A stretch of DNA of 64,000 nucleotides from NCBI RefSeq assembly GCF_040958095.1, contig NC_091152.1:22691998-22755997 (forward strand), written 5' to 3'. This stretch comes from Procambarus clarkii (Eukaryota; Arthropoda; Malacostraca; Decapoda; Cambaridae). Made by a program: the position numbers and the translations under genes. Positions 46,401 to 57,773 of the stretch are shown one piece after another; positions within the stretch are counted from its first letter, which is position 1, and each line of letters opens with the position of its first letter. The notes under the pieces are model-generated. The model saw only the letters and a list, made by a program, of their open reading frames with translations. It was not told the origin of the DNA and did not search any database.

Positions 46401-46784
46401 GTCAAACTAGAAATGCTCTACAAAGCATGGGACCCAAAATGTGGAATGACCTTCCCAATCATGTTAAAGACTGCACCTCTCTCAACCAGTTTAAGATAAA
46501 ATAAGCAGTCTCCGTGGCGCAGTGGTAAGATACTCGCCTGGCGTTTCGCAAGCGCCTTGCCTTGGGTTCGAATCCTGGCCGGGGAGGATTGACCGGGCGC
46601 CAATCCTTAACTGTAGCCTCTGTTCACCCAGCAGTGAATGGGTACCTGGTTGTTAAACGATTCGGCGGGGTCGTATTCCGGGGAAATTAGGGTTAAGGAC
46701 CTTGCCCGAAACGCTACGCGTAATAGTGGCTTTACAAGAATGTAAAAAAACTAAGCACTACCTAATTAACTCCCTGTAACCTAG
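46401..46784 (+). mobile_element. LINE-A C-terminal fragment, split by a SINE
   Basis: 46401-46507 and 46752-46784 together give the end of LINE-A ORF2 (Met-Trp-Asn-Asp-Leu-Pro, then CTACCTAATTAACTCCCTGTAA). A SINE lies between them. Confidence 0.85.
46508..46751 (+). mobile_element. tRNA-derived SINE with perfect target duplication
   Basis: TAAGCA is present at 46502-46507 and 46752-46757. A box TGGCGCAGTGG and B box GGTTCGAATCC are canonical. The tail TGCCCGAAACGCTACGCGTA resembles LINE-A; there is a short A run at the end. Confidence 0.9.
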
Positions 46785-46931
46785 GAGGACGGGCAGCTTT
46801 ATTAACCCAAAGATAAGCTCCCTGTTTATAATATTATTGAAATGCAACGTATTATTGTTACATCATTGTGGTAACAATAAACACAGGTAGAAAATTATAT
46901 ATTTTTGGACGAATGTAGTATAGAGAACTTT

Positions 46932-47075
46932 GCAGCTGAAGCTTAATTTGGTCTGAGGATTTATTACCAAACAAAATGCAGAAGGTTCTGTCAATGTTAA
47001 AGATGAGTTTGTTAGCAGTTAGCCAAAGATGGACTTTATTTTGTTCAGTATTCACTGTATCAGAGTAAGAGGTTT
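46932..47075 (-). mobile_element. LINE-A reverse transcriptase fragment
   Basis: Minus strand encodes Val-His-Leu-Trp-Leu-Thr-Ala-Asn-Lys-Leu and Leu-Phe-Gly-Asn-Lys-Ser-Ser. A short relic of LINE-A ORF2 (compare 30615-30715). 46785-46931 is unassigned. Confidence 0.8.
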
Positions 47076-47134
47076 GTTTATTGTTGTTAAGTCCGTTGTT
47101 TATACGGAGATCCCACTCAAAATATAAGCCATCG

Positions 47135-47390
47135 CCCATTGTCAGAACAACTGTACTTCCAGCTACACCCGTGGTGCGGTGTAGGAAACCATCAGTGTAT
47201 ATGATTTGAGAGAGAGAATGCTATGTGGACAGAGCATCACTTAAGGCTTAATGCGTTGAGCCTTGCCTCACGACGAAACTTGGGCTGCTCTAATTTGCTT
47301 CTTGGGTGGAAAGGGGGGAATAAAATTTGAAAGGGTGTAATCTTCCACAGTGCAGGAAAGTGACTTTGTTGTTATCAATCAAAATTGTTC
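47135..47390 (-). mobile_element. LINE-I RNase H-region fragment
   Basis: Matches 55655-55890 at moderate divergence: TGTACTTCCAGCTACACC, TTGCTTCTTGGGTGGAAAGG. It is an old relic with no open frame. Confidence 0.75.
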
Positions 47391-47937
47391 TACTATAGAA
47401 TATATAGTAGAACATATATAGTTGTACAAGAATGTAACAACTCTTGTATATATCTCAAAATATGCGACATTTAAAACAAAACATTGTGAATATTTAAGTT
47501 AGTCCTTAAAGGAGTATAGAAAACCACGACTACAGACGTCTTTGATAGGATAGAGAACATGAGTAAAATTTATTAATTTAGAAGTAAATATAAGAAATGA
47601 ATAAAAATTTGTTCATAAAACATATTATAGAATATAAAAAAAAAAAATATAGTTAAAATATTTTCAAAATATTTTGATAATTCTAATATCTAGTATAAAA
47701 ATATATTATGTTAAACAAAGTTATATGAAAATTTTAAGTATCGTAAAATAGACTTGCTAGCTTTAAATATATTTTCAATTATTTGTTATTTTTGACGCCA
47801 TTGAGCGCTGTAAATTTAATTATGTAGATGATGCAGAGATAAGCTTGACTGTAAATGATAGCACGGCGGACGTCCGTAGGTGGTGATCACATATCTACTG
47901 TGTACCGCGTTCTGAGGCCACTAATATGTGGGATAGA
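47391..47937. other. AT-rich DNA with a SINE tail relic
   Basis: GTACAAGAATGTAACAACTC at about 47423-47443 is the tail of the local SINE. A small palindrome TTCTACTATAGAATATATAGTAGAA lies near 47389-47413. The rest is AT-rich without recognised content. Confidence 0.5.
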
Positions 47938-48178
47938 TCAGTGTTCACTGCTAGGGAGAGTGGGATGGGTCAGTGTTCACTGCCAAGGAGAGTGGGATGG
48001 GTCAGTGTTCACTGGTAGGGAGAGTGGGATGGGTCAGTGTTCACTGCTAGGGAGAGTAGGATGGGTCAGTGTTCACTGCTAGGGAGAGAGGGATGGGTCA
48101 GTGTTCACGGGTAGGGAGAGAGGGATGGGTCAGTGTTCACTGGTAGGGAGAGTGGGATGGGTCAGTGTTCATTTTTCA
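47938..48178 (+). repeat. 32-bp minisatellite, about 7 copies
   Basis: Unit of the type GTCAGTGTTCACTGCTAGGG plus AGAGTGGGATGG. Copies differ at a few positions (GCTAGG, GGTAGG, GCCAAG; AGTGGG, AGAGGG). An open frame across it is a by-product. Confidence 0.95.
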
Positions 48179-48279
48179 GTTCATGGGTCACGTTTTAACA
48201 AACTTGCTCACATTTTTTGGAAATGGTAACCAATTACTCAGACAAAGGTCTTCTGGTGGATAGTAAAGTAAGTAAAGTA

Positions 48280-48511
48280 AATTAAATTTTATTCAGGAAA
48301 GTACATACAGTATATAGTCGATTTACAAACATAATGTTGGATTTATAGATAGAGCTAGTACATACAATACCGAAAGTCACTAGTACGCATAGCGTTTCAG
48401 GCAAGATGAGGTGGGGAAAAACACTTAGACTAAAACTTAATAGTAATTGAGCTTAAAGTATAAATTGCGTTGAGGAAAAAAAAAAGATAAAAAAGGGGGG
48501 AACATGGTAGA
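48280..48511 (-). mobile_element. LINE-A 3' end, left of LTR-R copy 3
   Basis: Reverse LINE-A 3' untranslated region (AATTTTATTCAGG, GCATAGCGTTTCAGGC). Continues at 49753 beyond the LTR-R insertion. Confidence 0.85.
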
Positions 48512-49752
48512 TGTTACGACACTGAGTTCATCAGTGCAAACCAGAGGTCAAATTGAGCTCGGTATAATTTACTTTACATTTTTTAATGCGCTTGCTGATG
48601 CGTGGTTGTCCTATCTTCCTTGCCAGACGTAAGACGAATCTTGTTTCTCACAGAGCGTTCAGACTCTTGAGCTTGTTGTGGATTAAGTATAACATTGTAG
48701 TATTTATTTACTATCCTTAGAACGAGTAAACAATGTTGTACATTGGTGAAGATCTGTAATGTGTATAAGCTGCACGATCAGTTAGGCTCTTCCCGGCACC
48801 ACAACAACTCGGGAGCTCGGCGGCTGGACGGTTTGCTTTCTTCTCTGTTCGGGCTGTGTGGTGTAGAGACCTACCTGTTGGACTCTGCCTGGATTTTCCT
48901 CTTCCTTCTCTCTTCCCTTACCTTATCCTGTGTCTAGTTTACATAGCTAAGTATCGGTTGCATGTATGTTTTCTGGCATAAGTGTGTAGATATTGTGTAG
49001 TATAAGCCAGTGTTTTGGGTACCCCTAAGTGTTTTTTTTTTTTTTTTTTTTGAGATATATACAAGAGTTGTTACATTCTTGTACAGCCACTAGTACGCGT
49101 AGCGTTTCGGGCAAGTCCTTAATCCTATGGTCCCTGGAATACGATCCCCTGCCGCGAAGAATCGTTTTTTCATCCAAGTACACATTTTACTGTTGCGTTA
49201 AACAGAGGCTACAGTTAAGGAATTGCGCCCAGTAAATCCTCCCCGGCCAGGATACGAACCCATGACATAGCGCTCGCGGAACGCCAGGCGAGTGTCTTAC
49301 CACTACACCACGGAGACTGTTGTGTTGTGTTAGGGTACACCACGTGGACTCACTACCCTAAGCTGCCTCAAGCTTCAAGTTCTTCACCAGTAGACTTTAC
49401 CCTAGCTTGTCCTAATTGTAAAACCTTGTATCATGCCTATGTGGACCAAGGCTTTTAACGTAAGATAGTGTGGTAAAGTAATTATTGTTATTGTTATTTA
49501 ATGTATATGGGGGGTTGTTAAGAGGGTTTATAAATAAGTTAGTTTTTGAGGTGTATCCATTACTCCTGTTGTAGTGACGTAGTTGATTGTATCCCAGACG
49601 ACAGATCTGTTCTAAAACCTTAAAGTATAAACAGGAACCTATGTTCCTTGGGGGCCGTGTCTAATTGTGTCACTACCCAGTTACACCTTGATTTTAACTG
49701 CTGACCTGTTCCATAATACTAGATCCCCACAGGAGTCCATTAACTTATGACA
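48512..49752 (+). mobile_element. LTR-R copy 3, solo LTR with SINE inside
   Basis: TGTTACGACACTGAG...ACTTATGACA, with perfect target duplication GTAGA (48507-48511 and 49753-49757). Without the SINE it measures about 950 bp, equal to copy 2. No internal genes. Confidence 0.9.
49031..49319 (-). mobile_element. tRNA-derived SINE in LTR-R copy 3
   Basis: Reverse orientation: T-run (its poly-A) at 49031-49052, LINE-A-like tail, body, then the tRNA-like head with B box and A box near 49255-49310. LTR-R copy 1 has the uninterrupted sequence CCTAAGTGTTGTGTTTTGTA at about 153-172 on the minus strand. Confidence 0.85.
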
Positions 49753-50118
49753 GTAGAAAATAGCCAATATACAAGTTGGTCAACGAACAGCATTGTTTAA
49801 AAATAGTAAGACATGGGTTGACATTTAGGGGTAAGGTAGGTTACATGGAGTTAATTAGGTAGTACTAAACTGGTTGAGAGAAGTACAGCCTTTGACATGA
49901 TTGGAAAGGACAGTCCACATTCTGGGTTCCTTGATTTGTAGAGCATTTCTAGTTTGATTAAGTTGTACTCTTGAAATATCAAATAGGCATGTATTACTGG
50001 TGTGGTGCCCATGGGTTCTATTACATTCTTCTAAGAAGCATTTAAGGTCAGGATTGACATTACAATTCAGAGTTTTAAATATATATGATACACATGGGAG
50101 GATGTGCAGTACATACAT
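49753..50118 (-). mobile_element. LINE-A C-terminal fragment, right of LTR-R copy 3
   Basis: Minus strand frame 49855-50118 encodes Leu-Pro-Cys-Val-Ser-Tyr-Ile-Phe-Lys-Thr-Leu through Gln-Ile-Lys-Glu-Pro-Arg-Met-Trp. Together with 48280-48511 it forms one 5'-truncated copy. Confidence 0.85.
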
Positions 50119-50136
50119 ACATTCAAGGTGTGATAC

Positions 50137-52096
50137 TGTGGGGATTTTCTATTTTACTTTCCCGACTGCAATGCGTACGTCGCCAATGTACATGTGGCAG
50201 ACGCTTCACGAAGCTGTCGGAATCAGCAGAGAAAATACGAGAGCAACCGTACAGGGCCTGGGAGCAAGGTTGAGTTAGAGTCCTTGAGGGTCTCTTTTCA
50301 GATTAGCCTCACCTGGTCCTGGTCCACGTTGATCGTTGGAATCTCCTCAATGATTTAACACTTTAAGAGACTCCTAGGGTCCTCATCACATTTATAGTTT
50401 AGTGAATATAGGCAACTCGGTGTTGAAGACACCTAGAGCTGAAAGCTTGAGTAAATAATGGGCAGTATTCAGAAGTGGTTCAACGGAAACACCGCATAAA
50501 GCTTAACAGTAGTTTATTTACTAACTTAACCACTAATACAAAGGGGGGCTTGTTTTACTTTAGATTGGCATCAGAAAGGCTATGGTTATATTAGCGAAAC
50601 TCTTGACGTATGGATAATGGACTCCGATCCACTTGTGGAGTAACACCTAACTTAACACAATTGACAGCCAATCATTAACACGGAAACCTAACTGCCGGTA
50701 TGCAAAGAGATCACAAGAGTTCCAACCGGATACTCGGTAATGATGATATGCAATAATCACAATGGCACTGTCAATGGAACAGGCAATAACATGCATAATA
50801 TTAATATCACACAATACTAAATGTGTGGTGTATGTGAAGCTCACATTCACAGACGAGTGTAATTTCGTGGTACCACACTGATAAACACGCATACACCGTC
50901 TTCACCTATAACTTGTGTCAGGTATGAGTAGGTGAGAACTGTGGTTGATCCCTCAGACTAACACAGACAGACACAATAAAACAATGACAAGATCTTGTAC
51001 TTACTAACTTAAGTAAATATGCTTATTTACCTCTCTTATTCACTCACTCACTCACTCAGGCACATTTATGCAAGAACTCGCAGGTTCTTGCATAAAACCT
51101 GACAGCTGGTTTTGCTCGTCACGACGTGAGACCATTGACGACAGGCTTTCCCACAAACCGTACTTGACACGGGGGTACTCGCAGGAGGGCGCGCTGTATG
51201 TCACAGACACACGCACACACGCTGACACTGGCGGTGAGTAAGGGTGGTGAAGTCACGTAGTACAGTGTGGGCGGCGGCTGGCGGCGGCTGACTCTATGGT
51301 ACCATGCAGTACACTTGTGGTAAAGTCACACACAGGTTACTTAGGCAGCGGTACTGCCTTAGTTCACATTAGGTCACTCACAAACGATCTCCACTTGTCA
51401 CCAGGGGTTACCTGATACCAGTCTGTTTCGCTCTGGTGATTTGTCCCTTAGGCTTCTGAACAATATATTCACAGTCACGATTCCGGGCGAGCATTGGTAT
51501 ATCGAAAAAACACTGAGTTTAACTTGACGGTGAGGAATGGACGGTGTTCAGTCTATTGGCCGATAGACAGAACAAGACACGTCCTCTGTGCAAGAGCTCC
51601 CTCACATGAATGCTCTTGCAAGAGAATGCCAGGCATCTCGTGGGGCACACACAAGGGATTACAATTTAACCAATAGCATTGCAGCAAATGAGCGGGAACC
51701 AATCATATTGATCGTTCCCTGGTCAGTAGCAGAGGTGACGTCATGAACACGTCACAGTTATTATTCTCCATTGCACTGGTTGAGGCTGACCTCAGGGTCA
51801 GACTGTCCTGTCGCCTTGCTGGCGTCTCTCTCACGCTGACACCAGCCAATGTACTCACTGACGCTTTGTGGCAAGTATGCTTAACTTCCCTATATCTACT
51901 TCTTGCCTAGACATACGGCGGCCTCCGTATTATAAACGTGTTCCTGGTTAAGTGGGCATTTTGTAGATACCCAACATGACAGTTCACTATCCAGGGTTAA
52001 CAGAGATAGGGCTTGTGCACGAAGATCGGTGCACTGTGTACTGCAATGAGCCATTCAAGTCAGCTGTGGGAGAATCTTGAGAGACATACTCTCACA
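50137..52096 (+). mobile_element. LTR-T, solo LTR (1960 bp)
   Basis: Begins TGTGGGGATTTTC and ends CTCTCACA, with perfect target duplication GATAC (50132-50136 and 52097-52101) inside a LINE-A 3' end. There are no internal genes. AACCAATCA (about 51698) and TGACGTCA (about 51737), CCAAT- and CRE-type sites, suggest a promoter on the plus strand. A 10-bp palindrome (ATGCAAGAAC...GTTCTTGCAT) lies at about 51067-51093. Orientation is inferred from the promoter-like sites. Confidence 0.7.
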
Positions 52097-52101
52097 GATA
52101 C

Positions 52102-53091
<990 letters not shown>

Positions 53092-53281
53092 TATATTTAT
53101 ATATATAAAATATATATTAGTATATTTTGGTAGCAGTCTTTCCTGTAGACATATATTATTAAATATGACCGAAAAAGTAAGATTAATAATTCTAACACGA
53201 ATTTTCTCAATCTTTCGTACATTACGCTTCACTGTTGGAGGTAAATCAAAAATCACTTCTCCAAAATTCATTTTTATTTCT

Positions 53282-53334
53282 AGTCTGACGCGACACGGGC
53301 GCGTTTCGTAAAACTTATTACATTTTCAAAGACT
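53282..53334 (-). ncRNA. Hammerhead-ribozyme-like motif in PLE-3
   Basis: Same helices I, II and III as in PLE-1 and PLE-2. The helix III loop is two bases shorter and different (CCCGTGT instead of CTCAAGTGT) while the CGCG/CGCG stem is unchanged. The core box is again TTGAAAAT. Confidence 0.5.
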
Positions 53335-53520
53335 TCACAAATACACAACTGATTAGAACTTACGTCTCTCTGATATTATATCTACATTTGAGTGAGGTGG
53401 GAAGGGTGATGTGGCATTAACACAAGACAGAACAGGAGGGGATATTAATAGGGTATTAAAAGTATCAACACAAGACAGAACAGAAACAATGGGTATTGAA
53501 TAGAAGTGTTTGTAGAAAGC

Positions 53521-55458
53521 CTATTGGTCCATATTTCTTGATGCTTCTATATTGGAGCGGAGTCTTGAGGTGGGTAGAATATAGTTGTGCAATAATTGGC
53601 TGTTGATTGCTGGTGTTGACTTCTTGATGTGTAGTGCCTCGCAAACGTCAAGCCGCCTGCTATCGCTGTATCTATCGATGATTTCTGTGTTGTTTACTAG
53701 GATTTCTCTGGCGATGGTTTGGTTATGGGAAGAGATTATATGTTCCTTAATGGAGCCCTGTTGCTTATGCATCGTTAAACGCCTAGAAAGAGATGTTGTT
53801 GTCTTGCCTATATACTGGGTTTTTTGGAGCTTACAGTCCCCAAGTGGGCATTTGAAGGCATAGACGACGTTAGTCTCTTTTAAAGCGGTCTGTTTTGTGT
53901 CTGGAGAGTTTCTCATGAGTAGGCTGGCCGTTTTTCTGGTTTTATAGTAAATCGTCAGTTGTATCCTCTGATTTTTGTCTGTAGGGATAACGTTTCTATT
54001 AACAATATCTTTCAGGACCCTTTCCTCCGTTTTATGAGCTGTGGAAAAGAAGTTCCTGTAAAATAGTCTAATAGGGGATATAGGTGTTGTGTTAGTTGTC
54101 TCTTCAGAGGTTGCATGGCTTTTCACTTTCCTTCTTATGATGTCTTCGATGAAACCATTGGAGAAGCCGTTATTGACTAGGACCTGCCTTACCCTACAGA
54201 GTTCTTCGTCGACTTGCTTCCATTCTGAGCTGTGGCTGAGAGCACGGTCGACGTATGCGTTAACAACACTCCTCTTGTACCTGTCGGGGCAGTCGCTGTT
54301 GGCATTTAGGCACATTCCTATGTTTGTTTCCTTAGTGTAGACTGCAGTGTGGAAACCTCCGCCCTTTTCCATGACTGTTACATCTAGAAAAGGCAGCTTC
54401 CCATCCTTTTCCGTCTCGTAAGTGAAACGCAGCACGGAACTCTGCTCAAATGCCTCCTTCAGCTCCTGCAGATGTCTGACATCAGGTACCTGTGTAAAAA
54501 TGTCGTCAACATACCTGCAGTATATGGCCGGTTTCAAGTTCATGTCAACTAAGACTTTTTGCTCGATGGTACCCATGTAGAAGTTTGCAAACAGGACACC
54601 TAGGGGAGAACCCATGGCGACCCCATCTACTTGCTTATACATGTGCCCATCCGGGCTCAAGAAGGGTGCCTCTTTAGTACAAGCTTGGAGTAGTTTCCTC
54701 AGAATACTTTCTGGCATGTCAAGAGGAGTACAGGCTGGATCACGATACACTCTGTCGGCTATCACTCCGATTGTCTCGTCCACAGGTACGTTGGTAAACA
54801 GCGATTCTACGTCCAACGAGGCTCTTATCCCTGTGGCCCGTGTGCCCCGCAGTAAGTCCACAAATTCCTTTGGAGACTTCAGGCTGAAGGCGCAAGGAAC
54901 ATAAGGAGTCAGCAGGCCGTTGAGTCGCTTCGCCAGTCTGTACGTGGGTGTGGGTATCTGGCTAATGATTGGCCGAAGTGGGTTTCCAGGCTTGTGCGTC
55001 TTGACATTTCCATACGCATATCCAGGTTTATATTCCCCAATGATCTTTGGCAGGTGGAGTCCGGATTTCTTGGCGTTCACAGTTTCGATCAGTTTGTTGA
55101 CCTTTGCTTTTAATTCGGCTGTAGTGTCCTTCGTTACCCTTTGGAACTTAATTTGGTCAGAGAGTATGATGTTCATTTTCGCCAGATATTCGTCTTTTTT
55201 AAGAATGACATATATTGGCGACTTGTCACCTCTCCTGACAACTATCTCCTTGTTCTCACGAAGGCTTTTAGCTGCCGCTTTAAGCTCGGGGGACAGTATG
55301 GTGCTTCTGTAGTTGCCTCGATTCTTTCCTCCTTCTGCAATAAGTTCTGCTTGTAAGGTATCTTTGGTAGTGACCTTCTTTTGTGTCTCGAGGTCGAATA
55401 TGTCGTCCAACAGAATTTCCAACTCTACTTTCCGGGCCATTTCACTCGGTCTGGACAT
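53521..55458 (-). CDS. Penelope-like reverse transcriptase with GIY-YIG endonuclease
   Basis: Open for 645 codons from an ATG at 55458; the frame also stays open some way upstream, and PLE-2 shows a longer natural N-terminus, so this start is probably internal. The reverse transcriptase covers roughly residues 140-420: Thr-His-Lys-Pro-Gly-Asn-Pro, Leu-Asp-Val-Glu-Ser-Leu-Phe-Thr-Asn-Val-Pro, Ala-Met-Gly-Ser-Pro-Leu-Gly and catalytic Tyr-Val-Asp-Asp (Asp 318-319). The C-terminal GIY-YIG nuclease has Val-Val-Tyr-Ala-Phe and Tyr-Ile-Gly at 549-551, with Arg-Arg-Leu after it. The enzyme would nick the target and copy the element RNA in the nucleus. No stop or frameshift was seen, in contrast to PLE-1 and PLE-2, so it may be functional apart from its 5' end. 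Confidence 0.9.
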   Translation of the reverse strand: MSRPSEMARKVELEILLDDIFDLETQKKVTTKDTLQAELIAEGGKNRGNYRSTILSPELKAAAKSLRENKEIVVRRGDKSPIYVILKKDEYLAKMNIILSDQIKFQRVTKDTTAELKAKVNKLIETVNAKKSGLHLPKIIGEYKPGYAYGNVKTHKPGNPLRPIISQIPTPTYRLAKRLNGLLTPYVPCAFSLKSPKEFVDLLRGTRATGIRASLDVESLFTNVPVDETIGVIADRVYRDPACTPLDMPESILRKLLQACTKEAPFLSPDGHMYKQVDGVAMGSPLGVLFANFYMGTIEQKVLVDMNLKPAIYCRYVDDIFTQVPDVRHLQELKEAFEQSSVLRFTYETEKDGKLPFLDVTVMEKGGGFHTAVYTKETNIGMCLNANSDCPDRYKRSVVNAYVDRALSHSSEWKQVDEELCRVRQVLVNNGFSNGFIEDIIRRKVKSHATSEETTNTTPISPIRLFYRNFFSTAHKTEERVLKDIVNRNVIPTDKNQRIQLTIYYKTRKTASLLMRNSPDTKQTALKETNVVYAFKCPLGDCKLQKTQYIGKTTTSLSRRLTMHKQQGSIKEHIISSHNQTIAREILVNNTEIIDRYSDSRRLDVCEALHIKKSTPAINSQLLHNYILPTSRLRSNIEASRNMDQ

Positions 55459-55520
55459 AACATGACAGTTTATGCCCAGATTTAGGAGAGTGACTTGGTC
55501 CTCAGTGAACCTTGCAGGAA

Positions 55521-57740
55521 TTAACCTAGCGTGTCAACTTTGGATTCATATACGCGCTCTAGTGCAAGTATTATGGCAACCAATTCTATTTGAAGAGTGG
55601 AGGCCCAGTTACTTAGACGCGCTCCACACTCATGGGAGAAGGAACCATCTCTCCCTGTCACAACAACTGCACTTCCAGCTGCACCATAGGACTGATGCAA
55701 GGATCCATCAGTGTAAATAATCTGGGAAAGGGAGCGCTCTCTGACTAAAGCATCAATTTGGCTTAAGGCATTGTACTTTGCTTCTTGTCGAAGCAAGGAC
55801 TGTTCTTTAATCAGCTTCTTGGGTTGGAAAGGGGGGACAGTAATATGGAAAGGAGTGATCTCCCATGGGGCAGTAAAGTGTTGTTGTTGTCTCTCTTGGT
55901 AGGGGTGATGAAAGTTATACATTCTGAGCACATTGGCAGTTATGGTAATCCATTTGGAGGAATGCTGATCTTCAAGGAAGAAGGCTTGGAGGGCTTCAGT
56001 GCAGGGGTTAGGGTGGGTTAGCCTAAGCATCTTGATACCAATTAAAGCATTAATTTCAGTGATACGATCACTTACACATGAAATATTCAGTTCCTTCCTC
56101 ATGTTTAGTAATTTAGTTGTACGGGGGCATCCGAGGATAATCCTTCTGGCTTCGTTTTGCATCTTTTCCAGCCCTCCAAGCATTCTCTCAGGCACTAGAG
56201 CAAGCATGGGTGCAGCATAATCAATCAGAGACCTAATATATGAGAGATACATCATTTTGACAATTCTCACATTTGCACCATAGCTTGGATGGTAGCCTGC
56301 CACAGCCTTGGGAGCACGGAGCCTCTCTCTACATTGGCGACCCAGTCTGGCTACAACATTGCGGTACAGTGGAACTTCAAGACCAAGGTATTTGTATCTG
56401 GTTACATAGTCGAGCAGAGAGCCATCATGCAACTGCATTTTGCGAACGGCCTCACCCCGTCTGGGTGGGCGTCGGTTCAGGATCTTTGTTTTCTCTACTG
56501 AGATGACCAAGCATAGTTCCTGACATGTGTGCAATACAGAGTTCAGAACATTTTGGGTGTTGGTATACCCATTGGTGTGGATCAGTATGTCATCCGCATA
56601 GCTAATGATGTGTTCGCTCGGGCTCCTATTTACTGAGTTTAAAAATGCATTGATTAACACATTGAACAGAGTAGGACTGGGGACATCTCCCTGTGGAGTG
56701 CCAAGTTCAAAATCTCTCGTTACACTCCTATGCCCTTGGAACAGTACAGATGACTTCCTGTTGGATAGATAGCCTCTTACCCACCGTAGAAGCCATCCTC
56801 CAACATTCATTTTAGCAAGTTCGCTCAGAATGACGTGTGGGTTAGCAATGTCAAAGGCTGACTTAAGATCTATGAAAGTGGTATACGACCTATCAGTATG
56901 CAGGGTGAGGAATGTCGTAATACAGTGATGTACACTCTTTCCATGCGTAAAGCCATATATCTGGGGAGACATGTTACTAATTCTGTAAAGGAGACGGTTG
57001 AGAACCATCCTCTCAAGACTCTTACAGAGACAACTAGTGAGGGAGATTGGGTGAAAAGCACTCTGCTGGTTTGGTTTAGGAATGGGAATAATAAGACTGT
57101 TGGTCCATGACTTTGGAAGCTCCGCAGTTACATAGCTCTTATTATATAATTCAAACAAGGGATTTCCTGGAACTAGCAGAAGCATACGCAGTATGCTTCT
57201 GCTAGTTCCGTAAGTAACTCCATCCTCCCCGGGTGATGTAACTTTACCTTTATGTAGAGCAGAGTCTAGTTCGTATTCAGTAAAAAGCATATCACAGTCA
57301 TCCTCTTGATGAAGCATGAAGTCAAGGATCCTTGCTCTATCAGCATATTTATTATTTAATTCGTTCTGTGTGGGTAGAGGAAGACTATCAAAGCTGGAAG
57401 TGGTGGCCCAAGCATCAACAAGCTCATTTGCTCTGTGCAGAGGATTAGGGTGCGAGATCTCTGCAGCACTTTTCCCTTTGATCTTGTTGATATCCTTCCA
57501 TGCCCGGCTTAGTGGCGTGTGAGAACTGAGACCACGGACAAAAGTTTCCCAGTCTGTCTGCCTCAGCTCCACCATACGTTCCCTGGCCTCTGCTAGAGCC
57601 GTTTGAAAGAGCCGAAGCATTTCAGCAGTGCGGGTCCTTCTATAAGCTAGTCCAATTCTTCTGGCAGTGCGTTTTAGTGCATGCAATTTAGAATCATTAT
57701 AATAAGCATAGGTGCTATGACCAGTGTAATTTGGGTTACT
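55521..57740 (-). pseudogene. LINE-I ORF2: reverse transcriptase and RNase H, 3' cut
   Basis: Minus strand open from about 57770 to 55521. Reverse transcriptase: Asp-Leu-Lys-Ser-Ala-Phe-Asp, Gly-Thr-Pro-Gln-Gly-Asp-Val-Pro-Ser-Pro, and catalytic Tyr-Ala-Asp-Asp near 56600. A zinc-poor linker follows, then RNase H beginning Ile-Tyr-Thr-Asp-Gly-Ser near 55715 with Gln-Ile-Glu-Leu-Val-Ala. It ends at 55521 in the middle of RNase H, where PLE-3 begins; the missing C-terminus is of the kind seen at 43177-43758. RNase H in a LINE points to the I/R1-like group. It is separated from the endonuclease by a single in-frame TAG at about 57771. Confidence 0.85.
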
Positions 57741-57773
57741 TGGCCTGGACGATGGATCAAGTGATTCTATAAA

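Larger units (their letters stand above)
53112..55515 (-). mobile_element. PLE-3, Penelope-like element
   Basis: Minus strand: 5' tip with a small inversion (55500-55528), intact frame 55458-53521, 3' untranslated region with the hammerhead-like motif, and the terminus at about 53117 (TAGTATATTTTGGTAGCAG on the plus strand) against (TA)n. It interrupts or abuts LINE-I at about 55528. Confidence 0.9.

Noticed and set aside
47855-48082. 75-codon repeat protein
   Set aside because: By-product of the 32-bp minisatellite; no start context, domain or conservation can be argued.
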